The translations under genes and the position numbers were made by a program. Shown here piece after piece: positions 1 through 10,965 of a DNA stretch of 64,000 nucleotides; positions within the stretch are counted from its first letter, which is position 1, and every line of letters begins with the position of its first letter. The notes beneath the pieces are model-generated. The model had not been told where the DNA came from and did no database searches. It saw only the letters and a program-made list of their open reading frames with translations. The DNA comes from Ariolimax columbianus (taxonomy: Eukaryota > Mollusca > Gastropoda > Stylommatophora > Arionidae): assembly GCA_036924085.1 (NCBI GenBank), contig JAVGWX010000011.1:27828317-27892316 (forward strand), given 5' to 3'.

Positions 1-128
1 CAATGAGTTTTGTTGTTTACCTGACCGTCAACTCTAAATATAGACGTTTAGTGTACAAGTGGCTGGCAATATCTGATAAACGACCGAGTGTTTCCAATAT
101 CATACAGAATAGGACCGCTGCTTGCTAA
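1..128 (+). CDS. C-terminal fragment of a chemosensory-type GPCR (cut by window edge)
   Basis: The frame enters at base 3 and stops at 126-128. It gives about 41 residues: the end of TM7 and a short cytoplasmic tail. The segment VYLTVNSKYR is shared with the intact receptors at 19548-20630 and 58242-59324, where it is the TM7/tail junction. The tail is longer and different from theirs (about 18 extra residues after LAIS), so this is a third paralogue, not an extra copy of either. Its presence shows that the receptor cluster extends to the left of the window. Family assignment rests on this short but nearly identical stretch. Whether the rest of the gene is intact cannot be seen. Confidence 0.75.
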   Translation, partial: MSFVVYLTVNSKYRRLVYKWLAISDKRPSVSNIIQNRTAAC

Positions 129-329
129 CCTGCCTGTCGTAAGTGGTGTCTGTGATATCTTGTGCATTCGGTCGACAGCATCATAATGTAAAAACCATTG
201 CTATAAAACCATACTTCAAATGACCGGTTTTACGCTTTCATAAGAAAGATCTTCTTGATCTTGATCTTGATGACCCGTGTCTCAGCTTAGCTTATTCTCC
301 AGCGGAACGCTGGATTTGACCACTGAAGT

Positions 330-640
330 CCAGTACGTGGTAAGTACTCCCACAGAGGCATCCTGGATGTTGCAGCGTACAGCAATGGAATCTGACCAAC
401 GTATTTCGTCTTTGAGGTCTTTCCCGCGGTCTCTACCCAGAGGGTATCAGACTGCTATCGCTGTGCTCCATCGACCATTGTTTCGTCGTAACATGTGACC
501 TGCCCATCTATGCTTTGCCTTGTCTGCATGGATTACCGCATCCTTTACCAAGGACAATCGTCTTATGTCAGAATTGTGGAGACCTCGCATACGGTGGTTC
601 CAGGGAGTGATTTCGATCAACTGTCTCTCAAGGGTAGGCC
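330..640 (-). pseudogene. Non-LTR retrotransposon RT C-terminal relic
   Basis: Read on the minus strand from about 640, the region encodes a degenerate tail typical of LINE reverse transcriptases: ITPWNHRMRGL, then DAVIHADKAKHRWAGHM, then LRRNNGRWSTAIAV. It then meets an in-frame stop and continues with DLKDEIRWSDSIAV. In intact elements this RWAGHxxRR.DGRW block lies downstream of the RT palm and thumb. The stop shows it is dead. It appears distinct from the other LINE fragments in this window. Confidence 0.7.
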
Positions 641-664
641 TGGGTCATTCTCAATAAAAGGTAA

Positions 665-790
665 ATTAGAGTAAAATTCAGTATTTCATCATCTCCTCCT
701 CTTCCTCATCTTTCTTCTTTTTCTTCTTCTTCTTCTTCTTCTTCATCGTCTTCTTCTTCTTCTCATTCTTCTTCATTTTCTTGTTCTTTT
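665..790. repeat. CTT-rich low-complexity tract
   Basis: A pyrimidine tract dominated by cttctt units. On the minus strand it reads (GAA)n, the type of 3' tail that ends the LINE families in this window (for example at 5276-5297 and 48540-48560). It could therefore be the 3' tail of the minus-strand LINE relic immediately to its right, but that is inference. Confidence 0.6.
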
Positions 791-1310
791 TCTTTCTACA
801 ATTTGAGCAGAGTGTGTGATGCTAGCTCGCTAAATGGAACAGTTATCTGCAAAGAACTCACAGGAATGGACTATTGAAGCTTTTTTAGAGACACTGTCAA
901 GTAGTATCTTATGTCCCCAGGTGAGCTTGTGTCTGTTCTGAGCTCACCATGTAACAGTTGCTTGGGCATGCGATCAACATGTCCAGTCCATCTTTGCTGA
1001 TCTTCTTGCAGCACCGTATGGCTGCTCAACATGTTAGTCTTTCTAAGAATTCCAGTTAATTACCTTGTCCTGCCACTTTGTCCTCCCACTTTGTCCTGCC
1101 ACTTTGTCCTGCCACTTTGTCCTGCCACCATTTCATGAGCAGACTACCCAGACAGTGAAAACGATTGTTTTGTCCGACATTTACACTATACACTGTCCAT
1201 GTTTCGCAAGCATGCAGGAGCATGGTTAATAATATAGCAGGATACACGTTTAACTTGGTGGAGACACTGATACACTGATTGCTCAAGCCGTTTGCTTGCA
1301 GCTTCACAGA
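790..1310 (-). pseudogene. Non-LTR retrotransposon (family delta) RT C-terminal relic
   Basis: On the minus strand the region encodes, in broken frames, the classic C-terminal part of a LINE RT. First comes VSTKLNVYPAILLTMLLHACETWTVY, cited here only by its key residues (LL.ACETWTVY). Next is a fragment resembling the usual FHxxCLRxLLxxKWQDKV segment, then TNMLSSHTVLQEDQQRW and GHVDRMPKQLL. A 13-bp tandem repeat interrupts it right after the KWWQDKV codons (about 1062-1135). Stops and the repeat make it non-functional. The same family occurs on the plus strand at 17560-18110 and 56770-57305. Confidence 0.75.
1062..1135. repeat. 13-bp tandem repeat inside a LINE relic
   Basis: About five tandem copies of a 13-bp unit (minus strand tggcaggacaaag). 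The unit is the sequence encoding the end of the conserved WQDKV motif of the surrounding LINE reverse transcriptase, so the array arose by local amplification of LINE coding DNA. Thirteen is not a multiple of three, so the array shifts the frame. Confidence 0.8.
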
Positions 1311-2149
1311 CGCAGAGCTCGCTTTTGTAATCCTGTTGTTGACCTTACAGTCGATATTCGTCTGGTTGGGTCAAGCTATCGGCTACCTGGAGACTGGTTA
1401 TGTACGGTAATGTTCGCTTCAATTAGTATTTGCCCAGGAGTAGGCTGGAAGAGTACCTCAGTTTTTTTTCTAAGTGTTGATCATGTGACAAAAGTTACTG
1501 CAGACCCCCAAAAACTCCATAATGTTGCATGGCGTATCTTGTTTCATAGAGGTGTTAAGACCGCAGTCGTCTGTAAGCCGGCGATTAAAGATAGTGATCT
1601 CACTCACTTTGGTGTGAGACTTCCGGATTCTCTGATTGATGAACCGACCTTGGGTTCTGTGCTAGATATGCATGTCAGTAGTAGCATTGTGTACATCATC
1701 AGAGAGCACTGCTGCAAAAACTACACTAAACAATAACGATGCCAGCACACCTCCTTGGACTACACCGTTTTTCACTGGGAATGCTATAGACAATTCTTCA
1801 TCATGAAGTATCCATCATGGCGGTCAATCCCAATGGATCTGCCGGGACAACCACATTGCGCTGTGTCATTTGCGTTGAGCCAATAACTATGTACACGAGT
1901 CTTATGTCCCAAACATTACGTTGCAGAGAGGTGGATTTCATCCACGAGAAAGGCGCATGTATCTTCTACAGTACTCATTGGGGGGGGGTGGGGGTGGGGG
2001 TGGTAAGGGGGCTGATCTCTCGTCAGACGACCGCTGTTGAACCTACTAACAAGTTTCCGTTCCCGATGGTGACGCATATGCTCCACATGATTGTTGAACT
2101 TAAAATGAATGAGCCTGTGGTCGTTCTGGCACTCAGCGCCACATATGAC

Positions 2150-2320
2150 CTTAGCCCCACCCTCGTCTCGTCTTTCCACCACTTAGCGCCACATATGACC
2201 TTAGTGTCCTCGTGCCGTCTGTCCAGCACTCAGCGCCACATATGACCTTAGTCACACACTCGTCCCGTATTTCCACCACTCAGCGCCAAAAATGACCTTA
2301 GTCCCACCACCACGTCTCGT
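2150..2320. repeat. Imperfect tandem repeat of about 55-60 bp (four units)
   Basis: Four successive units share the core cagcgccacatatgacctta, followed by variable sequence such as cgtctcgtctttccacca. The counterpart in copy B lies at about 49165-49320 with three units. No coding content is recognised. Region 1536-2850 otherwise holds no gene I can support. Confidence 0.7.
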
Positions 2321-2854
2321 CTACCCCTCCGCCGAGAGATAACGTAGTCGATGAGATGCCACTGCTTATATCAAAAATGTGGTTTGTTTGTTTTTGGGTG
2401 GACAGACAGAACATGGTGTCCTTGATGGAGAGGCCATTAAAAGCACAGAGGATCAGGAATAGTTGGCCATCACTGTTACACTCTCATGTGCCGTGTGCAC
2501 CAATTGCTCCGTCCCACAGCCCCACTAATGATGGTCAAAGCCGACTCTAGCTTTGCAGACCCCACGGATAACGAACTTGTTGAACTGGTGGACGGACATA
2601 ATAAGGATGTGGATATTATCGTTGATGATTCCTTCGTCACCTCCGGGCTGGTCACTGTCGGGGCACACGCTGATTACAGCGTAGCACATTGCCCTCGACT
2701 CAAAGGGAGCAGAAGAATCATTAGCCAATCATTAACAGCCTTAGTAAGCACAGCAAGCTGTCGGACCAGACGGGACCTAACCATGAGTCCAACACCAGAC
2801 TAAAGTAGTTCTGTCCTGGTACGGTCACTCTATACAAATGTGTAGCCGCCCCCT

Positions 2855-3150
2855 GTCTCTGTAAGCCGACATTCAATCTTGTCTCTGTAAGCCGACCTTC
2901 AATCTTGTCTCTGTAAGCCGACCTTCAATCTTGTCTCTGTAAGCCGACCTTCAAGCTTGTCTCTGTAAACCGACCTTCACTCTTGTCTCTGTAAGCCGAC
3001 CTTCAATCTTGTCTCTGTAAGCCGACCTTCAATCTTGTCTCTGTAAGCCGACCTACAATCTTGTCTCTGTAGGCCGATCTTCAATCTTGTCTCTGTAAGC
3101 CGACCTACAATCTTGTCTCTGTAAGCCGACCTTCAATCTTGTCTCGCTAA
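2855..3150. repeat. 26-bp minisatellite, about 11 units (copy A)
   Basis: Tandem units share the core ctctgtaagccgaccttcaa. Most are 26 bp with point changes. Copy B has the same array at about 49845-50060 with about 8 units. The taagccgac word also occurs singly near 47390. Confidence 0.9.
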
Positions 3151-3159
3151 AGGCAGCAT

Positions 3160-3819
3160 CATCCACACGGTAGCGTGCTAGCTCTCTGGCTATAACTGAT
3201 GTTCTGACAGAACGTTGTGTTTCTCATAGCTTGGGTTGACTTCGTTCGTTCTCAATCTCTCACTACCAAGTCCACAGAGGGATTTAAGTAGCAGAATGTA
3301 GTCCAGTGAACGGAATGCAATGTGTCGATTGACTGCAATATTTGCACTTTCCGGTCTGGCACATCAGGTTCTTTTTTGGGCTGGCATATTTTGAGTACTT
3401 GTTAGTCTTCCCTCTTAAATACATTCTCCTTTGAGTGTCTGCTCTGTTACGGCCTGCTATTCAGGATCACCGCGTGGAGGTTTAGAAAAGTCTGGGCAGC
3501 TCTGGTTTGCTGGCCCTGACGCTAGCAGTCAGCTATGGGTCGCTGACCGCCACAGCTCATGCGTTGCTCAGAGTCTTGACCTAGTGTTCAATTCGTGTTC
3601 AATGAGCAAACGATGTAATAGAATTTATATAATCTGATTGATTGATTGATTCACATGTTCGTTCTAAATGAAGGATATGGTCACCATTAAAACTGGCATT
3701 TTTACAGGAAGCCTGAAGCTGCGTAGTATGATGTCAAATATGAATGGTTTAACAAAATATGAATGTTTGTAATCATGGCAACCATCTTTAGAGGTCTTTC
3801 AGAAAATGTCTAGATGTTA
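3160..3819. other. Unique sequence without a recognisable gene (copy A)
   Basis: About 660 bases between the 26-bp array and the LINE insertion. It is closely matched by copy B 50060-50731. Short open frames occur in both copies but show no recognisable domain. A small gattgattgattgattc tract is present near 3636. Confidence 0.5.
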
Positions 3820-5297
3820 CACATTTGATCGGCGCATGACATGGAAAAGTCAGATCGAGAGAAACCGAATGAGAGCCAGAGAAAGAATTGCAATCATGAG
3901 AAAACTTGCTGGCACAAGCTGGGGAGCAGACGAAAGTATACTAAAGAAACTGTACACTGGAAGAGTGAGACCAGTTTTAGAGTATGGCATTGCGGCATGG
4001 ACAGCAGCAGCAAAGGCTAACTTCGATAAAGTTAGCAAACTCCAAAACCAAGACATGAGAGTTATAACAGGAGGCATGAAGTAACGCCAATTGTAGAACT
4101 TGAAAAGATTACAAAACTGCAATCCATGGCCGACAGAAGAGATTGCAGAGCCCAGCTGCAATCAGAGAAACTCAGAAGACTGACTGACCACCCAATGCAC
4201 CAGAGACTAAACAATTTCGGAAGTGGGAAACTAAAGCGAAGAAACTTTGCAGAAATAGCCAAAGCAAAGATGCACGAAAACCCCATGAACGCACTAACAA
4301 CACCAAAGCCCATCCCTACTGTACGAAAACCTACCTGGAGGCAGCATATATTTCCAGAGGTGGTAGAAAATATACCAAATATTAGAAACAAAAACTGCCA
4401 GTATGAAAAAGAAAGAAGAGATACTACCCTGAGTTACATTAAGGAAAACTACCCAAGCATGAACTGGACCCATGCATTCACCGACGGTTCCGTAACAAAT
4501 ACAACACAGAACGGAGGGGCAGGAGCATTCCTGAGCCTACCAAATGGCAGAAAAATTACACTGTCATTCGCTACTGGAAAATACACAAGCAATTTCAGAT
4601 CGGAGGCAGAGGCACTGAGGGCGGCAGTGGAAGAAATGGTGACAGGTAAAAGGAATGAAAGCCACATAGTTCTGCTTACAGATGCCCTGGCCGTAGTCAC
4701 AGCTCTGAAAAGCCAGAAAAATACTGAACTTAACGATTTAAGAGCAGTACTCTGTCAACTATGCCAGGAGGCCGCACCAAAAAAGAGTTGCGATGCAGTG
4801 GGTCCCATCTGACTGCAACATCCAAGGCAACGATTAGGCAGACAGACTGGCAAAAGAAGGTGCAAAACTACCACAACCTGATACTAGTATGACATACGAA
4901 GAGTCAAAACGACTTATTAGAGCTAGAAACATGACCAAATGGGAAACCGAACATACTGGCTACACCAAAAACGATGCCTATTGCCAGTTGAACAGAAAAG
5001 AGCAGGTCGTGGTCTTCAGACTTCGCACTGGCCACAATAGACTCAGGTACCACCTATTCAACAAATTGAAAATAGGTGGCACAGACGAATGCCCGTGTGG
5101 TAGCGTGAAAATGACCGCTGAGCATTTGCTGCAAAACTGCCCGACATACGAGGATCAGAGAGAGCAGATGTGGCCATCACCAGTGGCAACACTAGACAAG
5201 CTCTATGGCAGTGTCGACAGCCTCAGGATGACGGCTGCTTTTTTCGAAACAATAATGGTTACTGTCTGACTGCGTACGACGAAGAAGAAGAAGAAGA
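3820..5297 (+). mobile_element. 5'-truncated LINE, family alpha (RT thumb, RNase H, C-terminal domain)
   Basis: Starts abruptly in the RT segment TFDRRMTWKSQ. It continues through a connection region (RPVLEYGIAAWT), then an RNase H domain with TDGS near 4480, SEAEALRAA near 4600 and LLTDAL near 4675. A C-terminal domain has a CPCG...EHLLQNCP cysteine motif near 5090-5140, and the element ends with a (GAA)n tail. At least two frame disruptions are visible: one between the connection and RNase H parts near 4080, and one after LLTDAL near 4800. There is also a stop in the last RNase H block (ND*AD). Copy B has the empty site at 50731/50732, so the insertion postdates the duplication or is polymorphic. 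No target-site duplication is evident. Confidence 0.9.
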
Positions 5298-6150
5298 AAT
5301 TCAACTGATTCTTGTCAATCCGAGTACCCCTAACGACGCTATCGTCATTGTAAAAACGTGCTAAGGTAACACAATACATTAGTCCTACCAGCTCTCTGCT
5401 GTAGAGAGCCAGCTGATAACAACACGAGCATCACTTGAAAGACGTCTTGTGGATCTAATACCCAGGAAACATCGCAAAGAGGTCAACATAATAAGGGCAT
5501 CAGAGAAATGACTTACATCAAATATATGCTGCAATACGTAAACAATTCCAAACACGGCCCAGCAGGTCACGTAGGTTGATGAAAGGACGGGAGATTGAGA
5601 ATTGCAAGTACTCTATCGTACCAGCGTGACAAACAGACAGAACATTGTGGCAGCGTCATAAAATGCATTAGGAAAGTGTACTGAAGACTGCAGACAGATC
5701 TAAGCATCTAAGCACAACATGAGAGTAAAGACATAATCAAGTAGAGAACACCTTCAGTAAACTGAATAGAGGACAAACAAATCAGACAACAGATCGACCC
5801 ACTCAATGCGCAAACAGCATAACAAGAAATATTTACAAGTTTCTAACAATCCTATGAAAAGAATGAACACTGTCTCATCAACTGTTCACAACTTTCTAGC
5901 TGCATGTAACGGTAACACAGTCACAAAACAGTACAGACGTTAAACAGTGTACACTAATAAAGTAAAGCCTTCTCGTTAAATATCTAGAACGGTCTAGTAT
6001 CGTATCAAGTCAACATGTTCATAAACTATAAAAGGCCAATGACAGATTATAGTAAACACAAGATAAACATCAGACCGATCACCCAGAGCGAACTAACAAC
6101 ATCTCAATACACGCCAGCCACACTGAACTGGTGATTACATAAAGACTACT
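5298..6150. other. A+T-rich sequence with no gene seen
   Basis: About 850 bases, matched by copy B at 50732-51590 with few differences. Only short frames occur, and none has a recognisable motif or shared protein signature. Confidence 0.5.
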
Positions 6151-6154
6151 AACA

Positions 6155-7400
6155 GTTTAGACCCGAGATTTGAACCATCTGCTACCATCAGTCGAGACTA
6201 AATGTCTGAACCATCTGCCACCATTAGTCCAGACCAAAGATTTAAACCATCTGCCACCATCAGTCCAAATCCAAGATTTGAACCATCTGCCACCATCAGT
6301 TCAGACCCGAGATTTAAACCATCTGCCACCATCAGTCCAGACCCACGATTTGAACCATCTGCCACAATCAGTCCAGACCCAAGATTTAAATCATCTGCCA
6401 CCGTCAGTCCACACCCAGGATTTGAACCATCTGCCATCAGTCCAGACCTAAGATTTAAATCCTCTGCCACCGTCAGTCCAGACCCAGAATTTGAACCATC
6501 TGTCACTAACAGTCTAGACGCAAGATGTGAACCATCTGCCACTAATAGTCTAGACCCGAGATTTGAACCATCTGCCACCATCAGTCTAGACCCAAGATTT
6601 GAACCATCTGCCACCATCAGTCTAGACCAGAGATTTGAACGATCTTTAACCATCAGTGCAGACCTAAGATTTGAACCATCTGCCACCAACAGTCTGGATC
6701 CAAGATTTGAACCATCTGCCACCATGAGTCTAAACCCGAGATTTGAACCATCTTTAACCATCAGTCCAGACCCGAGATTTAAACCATCTGCCACCACCAG
6801 TCTAAACCCGATATTCAAGCCATCTACCAATAACAGCCTAGACCCAAAACTTGAACGATCTATCAAAAACAGTCCAGACCGAAAATTTGAACAATATGCC
6901 ACTAACAGTCTAGACCCGAGATTAAGACTATCCACAATCAACAATCCAAACCCGTGGTTTGAACCATCTGCCATCAACATACTAGACCCTAGATTTGAGC
7001 CATCTGTCACCACAGTCTAGACCCGAGACTTGATTCATCTGCCATCAACAGTCTAGACCCGAGACTTGATTCATTTGCCATCAACAGTCTAGACAAGCGA
7101 TTTGGACCATCTGTCACAAACAGTCTAGACCCCAGATTTGATCCATCTGCCATCAACAGTCTAGAACCGAGATTTGAACCATCTGCCATTAACAGCCTAA
7201 ACCCATAATTTGAGCCATCTGCCACTAATAGCCTAAACCCGAGATTAGGACCATCCACCACTAACAATCCAGACCGGAGATTTGAACCATCTGCCACTAA
7301 CACTATAGACCCAAGATTTTAACTATCTGTCACCGACATTGTAGACCCAAGATTTGAACCATCTACCACTAACAGTCTAGAACAAACATTTAAACAATCT
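6155..7400. repeat. 36-bp minisatellite, about 34 units (copy A)
   Basis: Units share the cores gatttgaaccatctgccacc and agtccagaccca and are about 36 bp long. The period is divisible by three and the unit lacks stops in several frames, so long frames stay open on both strands at once (272 codons on plus, 271 on minus over nearly the same bases). Translations are simple 12-residue repeats (plus: FEPSATISPDPR). That is expected from the repeat and is not evidence of a gene. Copy B has about 22 units at 51590-52400. Confidence 0.9.
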
Positions 7401-7551
7401 ACCAACAACGGTCACGATTTAACTATCCGGAAATTTGTATAACATGTCGCTATGATCTTCCTGCAAACAGCCTGTACACACACATCGCAAAAGGAGGTGC
7501 CTCCCTCGGCGGAAATGCTATTAACCTCCACAACATTCTTGTTTCCTTTAC

Positions 7552-7660
7552 AATTGGTCTCTAAGACAGCATGAGTGTTGGGCTGTTTGCTCTGAAGCGT
7601 ATCAACTATATTCATAAGCAGCGTCTCCTGTTGGATTACAGCCATGGCCTCAGGAAGAAG
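7552..7660 (+). pseudogene. Chemosensory GPCR relic (copy A)
   Basis: Two short blocks match the intact receptor at 19548-20630. The block tctaagacagcatgagtgtt at about 7559 continues into gggctgtttgctct and corresponds to the loop/TM2 start (KDSMSVGL.AL). The block tgttggattacagccatggc at about 7632 corresponds to CWITAM of TM3. The roughly 130 bases that normally separate them are collapsed to about 35, so the TM2-loop-TM3 stretch is deleted. The same relic is in copy B at 52543-52655 with a further small deletion, so the decay predates the duplication. Confidence 0.7.
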
Positions 7661-7784
7661 TTAACGGTTAAACTAATGGTCCTAAGGTGTTGGGATATTT
7701 TAATTACAAACCGCTCACTTTGAAATGTTCTTAGATGTAACAGTTAGTGTCACGTGACTACTTTTGTTTGGTGTTGGCCATATG

Positions 7785-8085
7785 TGCTCAGTAAGGGTCG
7801 GTTACTCTGTAAGGGTCGGTTACTCAGTAAGGGTCGGTTACTCTGTAAGGGTCGGTTACTCTGTAAGGGTCGGTTACTCAGTAAGAGTCGGTTACTCAGT
7901 AAGGGTCGGTTACTCTGTAAGTGTCGGTTATTCAGTAAGGGTCGGTTACTCTGTAAGGGTCGGTTACTTTGTAAGGGTCGGTTACTCTGTAAGGGTCGGT
8001 TACTCAGTAAGGGTCGGTTACTCTGTAAGGGTCGGTTACTCAGTAAGGGTCGGTTACTCAGAAAGGGTCGGTTACTCAGTAAGAA
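7785..8085. repeat. 18-bp minisatellite, about 17 units (copy A)
   Basis: Tandem unit gtaagggtcggttactca with ca/ct variants. It opens frames in several registers (VGYSVR on plus, LLSNRP on minus) because 18 is divisible by three. Copy B has expanded the same array to about 42 units at 52785-53555. Confidence 0.92.
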
Positions 8086-8089
8086 CAAA

Positions 8090-9355
8090 AACACACGTCA
8101 GGTATAACGTTACTGTGACACCACAATCGGAAGGCAAGGTCAAGGGAAGGTCAAGCCACGAGCGTTTATTTTTAGTTCAGGAGACTTATACACAGAGTAT
8201 ATATGCTGACTGCAGTCTTCTAAACGAGACGTTAAGTCACGTTAACTTATATGCGCTGTACAGATACTGAAAGTCATATGACTGCTATGTAGACATAAAT
8301 AATACTGAAACTCAGGCAACCAGCACCTGAATTAAAATATGGAAAGAAAACTACAAATGTATATGAAGTAAAGAAATCGTATACTGTTCATAACGATAGA
8401 CAACCAGGACTGTTATGTTGTGACTCGTTTTTTACAGCGAGGATCATTCATTCAGTTAGTGGTTCTTGTTTATAATCTCCATTGCATTTACTTTACTTGT
8501 TTTTTTTTCTTCCGGGTTCTGATGTGTGCGTGCGTATGTGTGTGTGTGTGTGTATGTGTTCTACGAGTGCTTGCAATACACTTGTCTTTACTCTTGTAAT
8601 GAATGCATGTTTATTTAGCCTTAATGTAGATTTACCCACTGCACATGATCAGAGACAGATAATCGGTACCAAAATTACCACTGCGCGTCTACTGAATTAG
8701 TTCGCACACAGAAACAGAGTAAATTCACATCCACTCCACTTTTCTAGATACTCCCTGCACAATGTCAACAAAAAAGATGTTTTGATTAGGTCAAAGCCGG
8801 ATAATCGCTTTAACAAGAAATAACATATCTCCAAACACGAGATCGCGTTATGTAAACAGACAAGTCATCAAATCGATTATTTGGTTCCAGGAAATGTTCA
8901 AACATGTTGACAGTCAGGTATTAGTTATTGGTCGAAAGAGCTAATGTGGCTAAAGGGACTGAGTGCAGTTAGGGATGAAGTGTTCAAACATGCTGCTTTT
9001 CAGGTATTAGTTATAAGACGAAAGAGCTAATGTAGCTAAACGGACTAAATGTAGTCAGGGATGAAGTGTTAAAGCCTTAACATTGTACGACGTCTCAGCT
9101 GTGCGGGTTGGCAGGTGCGCCTCCACGATTTATCAAACTGTATGTCTGGTGTACTTTAAAGCGGAGCAGACTGACGGTGCCCCATCCGACGATCGAATAC
9201 AATACCTTTTTCGATAAAGGCTGGTTAACCACCCAGACGCTAATTTGACTGTGGAAGTACTGTACAAACAAGATGGATGTGTGGTAACGGGGACAACTTT
9301 ACACCGTCGTGTTACCATTGTTAGTCTTCGCCTAGGAGAGGGATGGGGTAAGGCG
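8090..9355. other. Unique sequence with no confident gene; TG microsatellite at 8526-8552
   Basis: Closely conserved in copy B (53560-54900), apart from a 40-bp segment present only in B near 54225. A 61-codon minus-strand frame at 9133-9318 translates identically in both copies, and its two nucleotide differences are synonymous, but it matches no family I know. No coding call is made. A short TG/TA tract lies near 8526-8552. Confidence 0.45.
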
Positions 9356-9361
9356 ATGTTT

Positions 9362-9465
9362 GAATAGAGAGAGAGAGAGAGGGAGAGAGAGGGAGAGAAA
9401 GAGGGGGAGAGAGAAACAGAGAGAGAGGGAGAGAGAAACAGAGAGAGAGGGAGAGAGAGAAAGCA
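9362..9465. repeat. GA-rich microsatellite (copy A)
   Basis: Tract of (GA)n with aaa and cag interruptions. Copy B has the corresponding tract at 54905-55012 with a different internal pattern. Confidence 0.85.
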
Positions 9466-9875
9466 TTAGGCCGAGAAATAAATGCCGCTTGTCGCCTGCA
9501 GTTAGCACGCAATGTGCAGGATAATATTTATTTCATCACTATAGAAAATGTTCTTGAACTTAGCGGAGTTTGAACCTGTGTCCTTGCCGCTGTACAATAG
9601 ACATTCTTCCTGTTTGGGCACGCACTGTGCATTGTTAGAATGAAAACCAAATCAAAGAACAAAAAGGGATCATGTTTTGATAAAAGCTTAAACAAACGTT
9701 TTGTTGATAATTTTGTCAAACGATATAAAACAGCATGGATGTCCATTTTAGGACCTGTGTGACTGAAACTAGCCACATAAGGTGCTCAGACCCGTCAATC
9801 ACTTACTGGATGGCCAGCCCAAACAGGTAAGTGCTTCAGATGCTCTGCACCTTGGTACGTATTAGGTTTATGTTT

Positions 9876-10118
9876 CTAACAATCGACGTCATTGCACTCT
9901 GGGCACACCCATAGGGGCTCAGTCTCTCTCATCAAATGGCGTAGGGTATGGATGCAGATGGTCCATGTAGATCGCTGGTTGTACACTCTCATGCGCTGTC
10001 CTCTCATGCGCCCAACTCCGCTCGAACCTCGTTTAATGTCGAAACTTTGCAGTCTGGATTGCTGCTTCATCTATTGCGGTGTCCTCATCAAGCAGGCGGT
10101 CATTGATTGATTTCAAAA
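9876..10118 (-). pseudogene. LINE family gamma C-terminal relic, right part of a split element
   Basis: On the minus strand this encodes ILKSINDRLLDEDTAIDEAA and then a degraded tail. It continues, across the chimeric insertion at 10119-16295, with the minus-strand family gamma RNase H and RT relic at 16296-17040. Copy B carries the undivided relic at 55440-56250, and a third diverged copy lies at 39060-40790. The element was already inactive when it was split. Confidence 0.75.
10106..10118 (+). other. Left target-site duplication of the chimeric insertion
   Basis: Sequence attgatttcaaaa, preceded by g. The 18S-derived sequence begins at the next base. The target lies within a family gamma LINE relic. 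Confidence 0.88.
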
Positions 10119-10965
10119 CGGGGAATATGGGTTCGATTCCGGAGAGGGAGCATGAGAAACGGCTAGCACATCCAAGGAAGGCAGCAGGCGCGCAACTTAC
10201 CCACTTCCGGCACGGGGAGGTAGTGACAAAAAATAACAATACGGGACTCTTTCGAGGCCCCGTAATTGGAATGAGTACACTTTAAACCCTTTAACGAGGA
10301 TCTATTGGAGGGCAAGTCTGGTGCCAGCAGCCGCGGTAATTCCAGCTCCAATAGCGTATATTAAAGTTGTTGCAGTTAAAAAGCTCGTAGTTGGATCTCA
10401 GGCGCAGGCGGGCGGTCCGGCTCGCGCCGGTTCACTGCCCGTTGTCTCCTGCCCTACCGTCTGCCGGCTCTCTTTCACGGGTGCTCTTCGCTGAGCGTCC
10501 TGGGTGGCCGAGCGTTTACTTTGAAAAAATTAGAGTGTTCAAAGCCTGGCCTCGGCTGCCTGAATAATGGTGCATGGAATAATGGAATAGGACCTCGGTT
10601 CTATTTTGTTGGTTTTCGGAACTGGAGGTAATGATTAACAGGGACAAACGGGGGCATTCGTATTGCGGCGTTAGAGGTGAAATTCTTGGATCGCCGGGAG
10701 ACGAGCTACTGCGAAAGCATTTGTCAAGAATGTTTTCATTAATCTAGAACGAAAGTCAGAGGCGCGAAGACGATCAGATACCGTCGTAGTTCTGACCATA
10801 AACGATGCCGACTAGCGATCCGCAGGAGTTGCTTCGATGACTCTGCGGGCAGCTTCCGGGAAACCAAAGTGTTTGGGGAAGTATGGTTGCAAAGCTGAAA
10901 CTTAAAGGAACTGACGAAGGGCACCTCCAGGAGTGGAGCCTGCGGCTTAATTTGACTCAACACGG
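10119..10965 (+). pseudogene. 18S rRNA-derived segment (internal part of the gene)
   Basis: Carries hallmark eukaryotic 18S words: ttcgattccggagagggagc, ggtgccagcagccgcggtaa, ttaaaaagctcgtagttgga, ttaatttgactcaacacgg. It starts well inside the 18S gene, shortly before the ttcgattccggag helix, and stops just after the ttaatttgactcaacacgg helix, so both ends of the gene are missing. It has changes at normally invariant sites (for example ggaactgacgaagggcacct in place of ggaattgacggaagggcacc) and a small deletion after aaagtgtttgggg. It is thus a pseudogene fragment and not part of an rDNA unit: there is no spacer or 5.8S around it. Confidence 0.92.

Noticed and set aside
4126..4812. Host ribonuclease H gene
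   Set aside because: The domain is collinear with the LINE family alpha polyprotein, is preceded by RT thumb sequence and followed by the LINE C-terminal domain and GAA tail, and has an empty site in copy B.
6198..7020. Overlapping sense and antisense repeat proteins of about 271 residues
   Set aside because: A 36-bp period produces both. No conserved start, and register breaks differ between copies A and B.
7785..8085. Interstitial telomere from taaggg words in the 18-bp repeat
   Set aside because: The period is 18 bp with ggttactca between the words, not a run of ttaggg.
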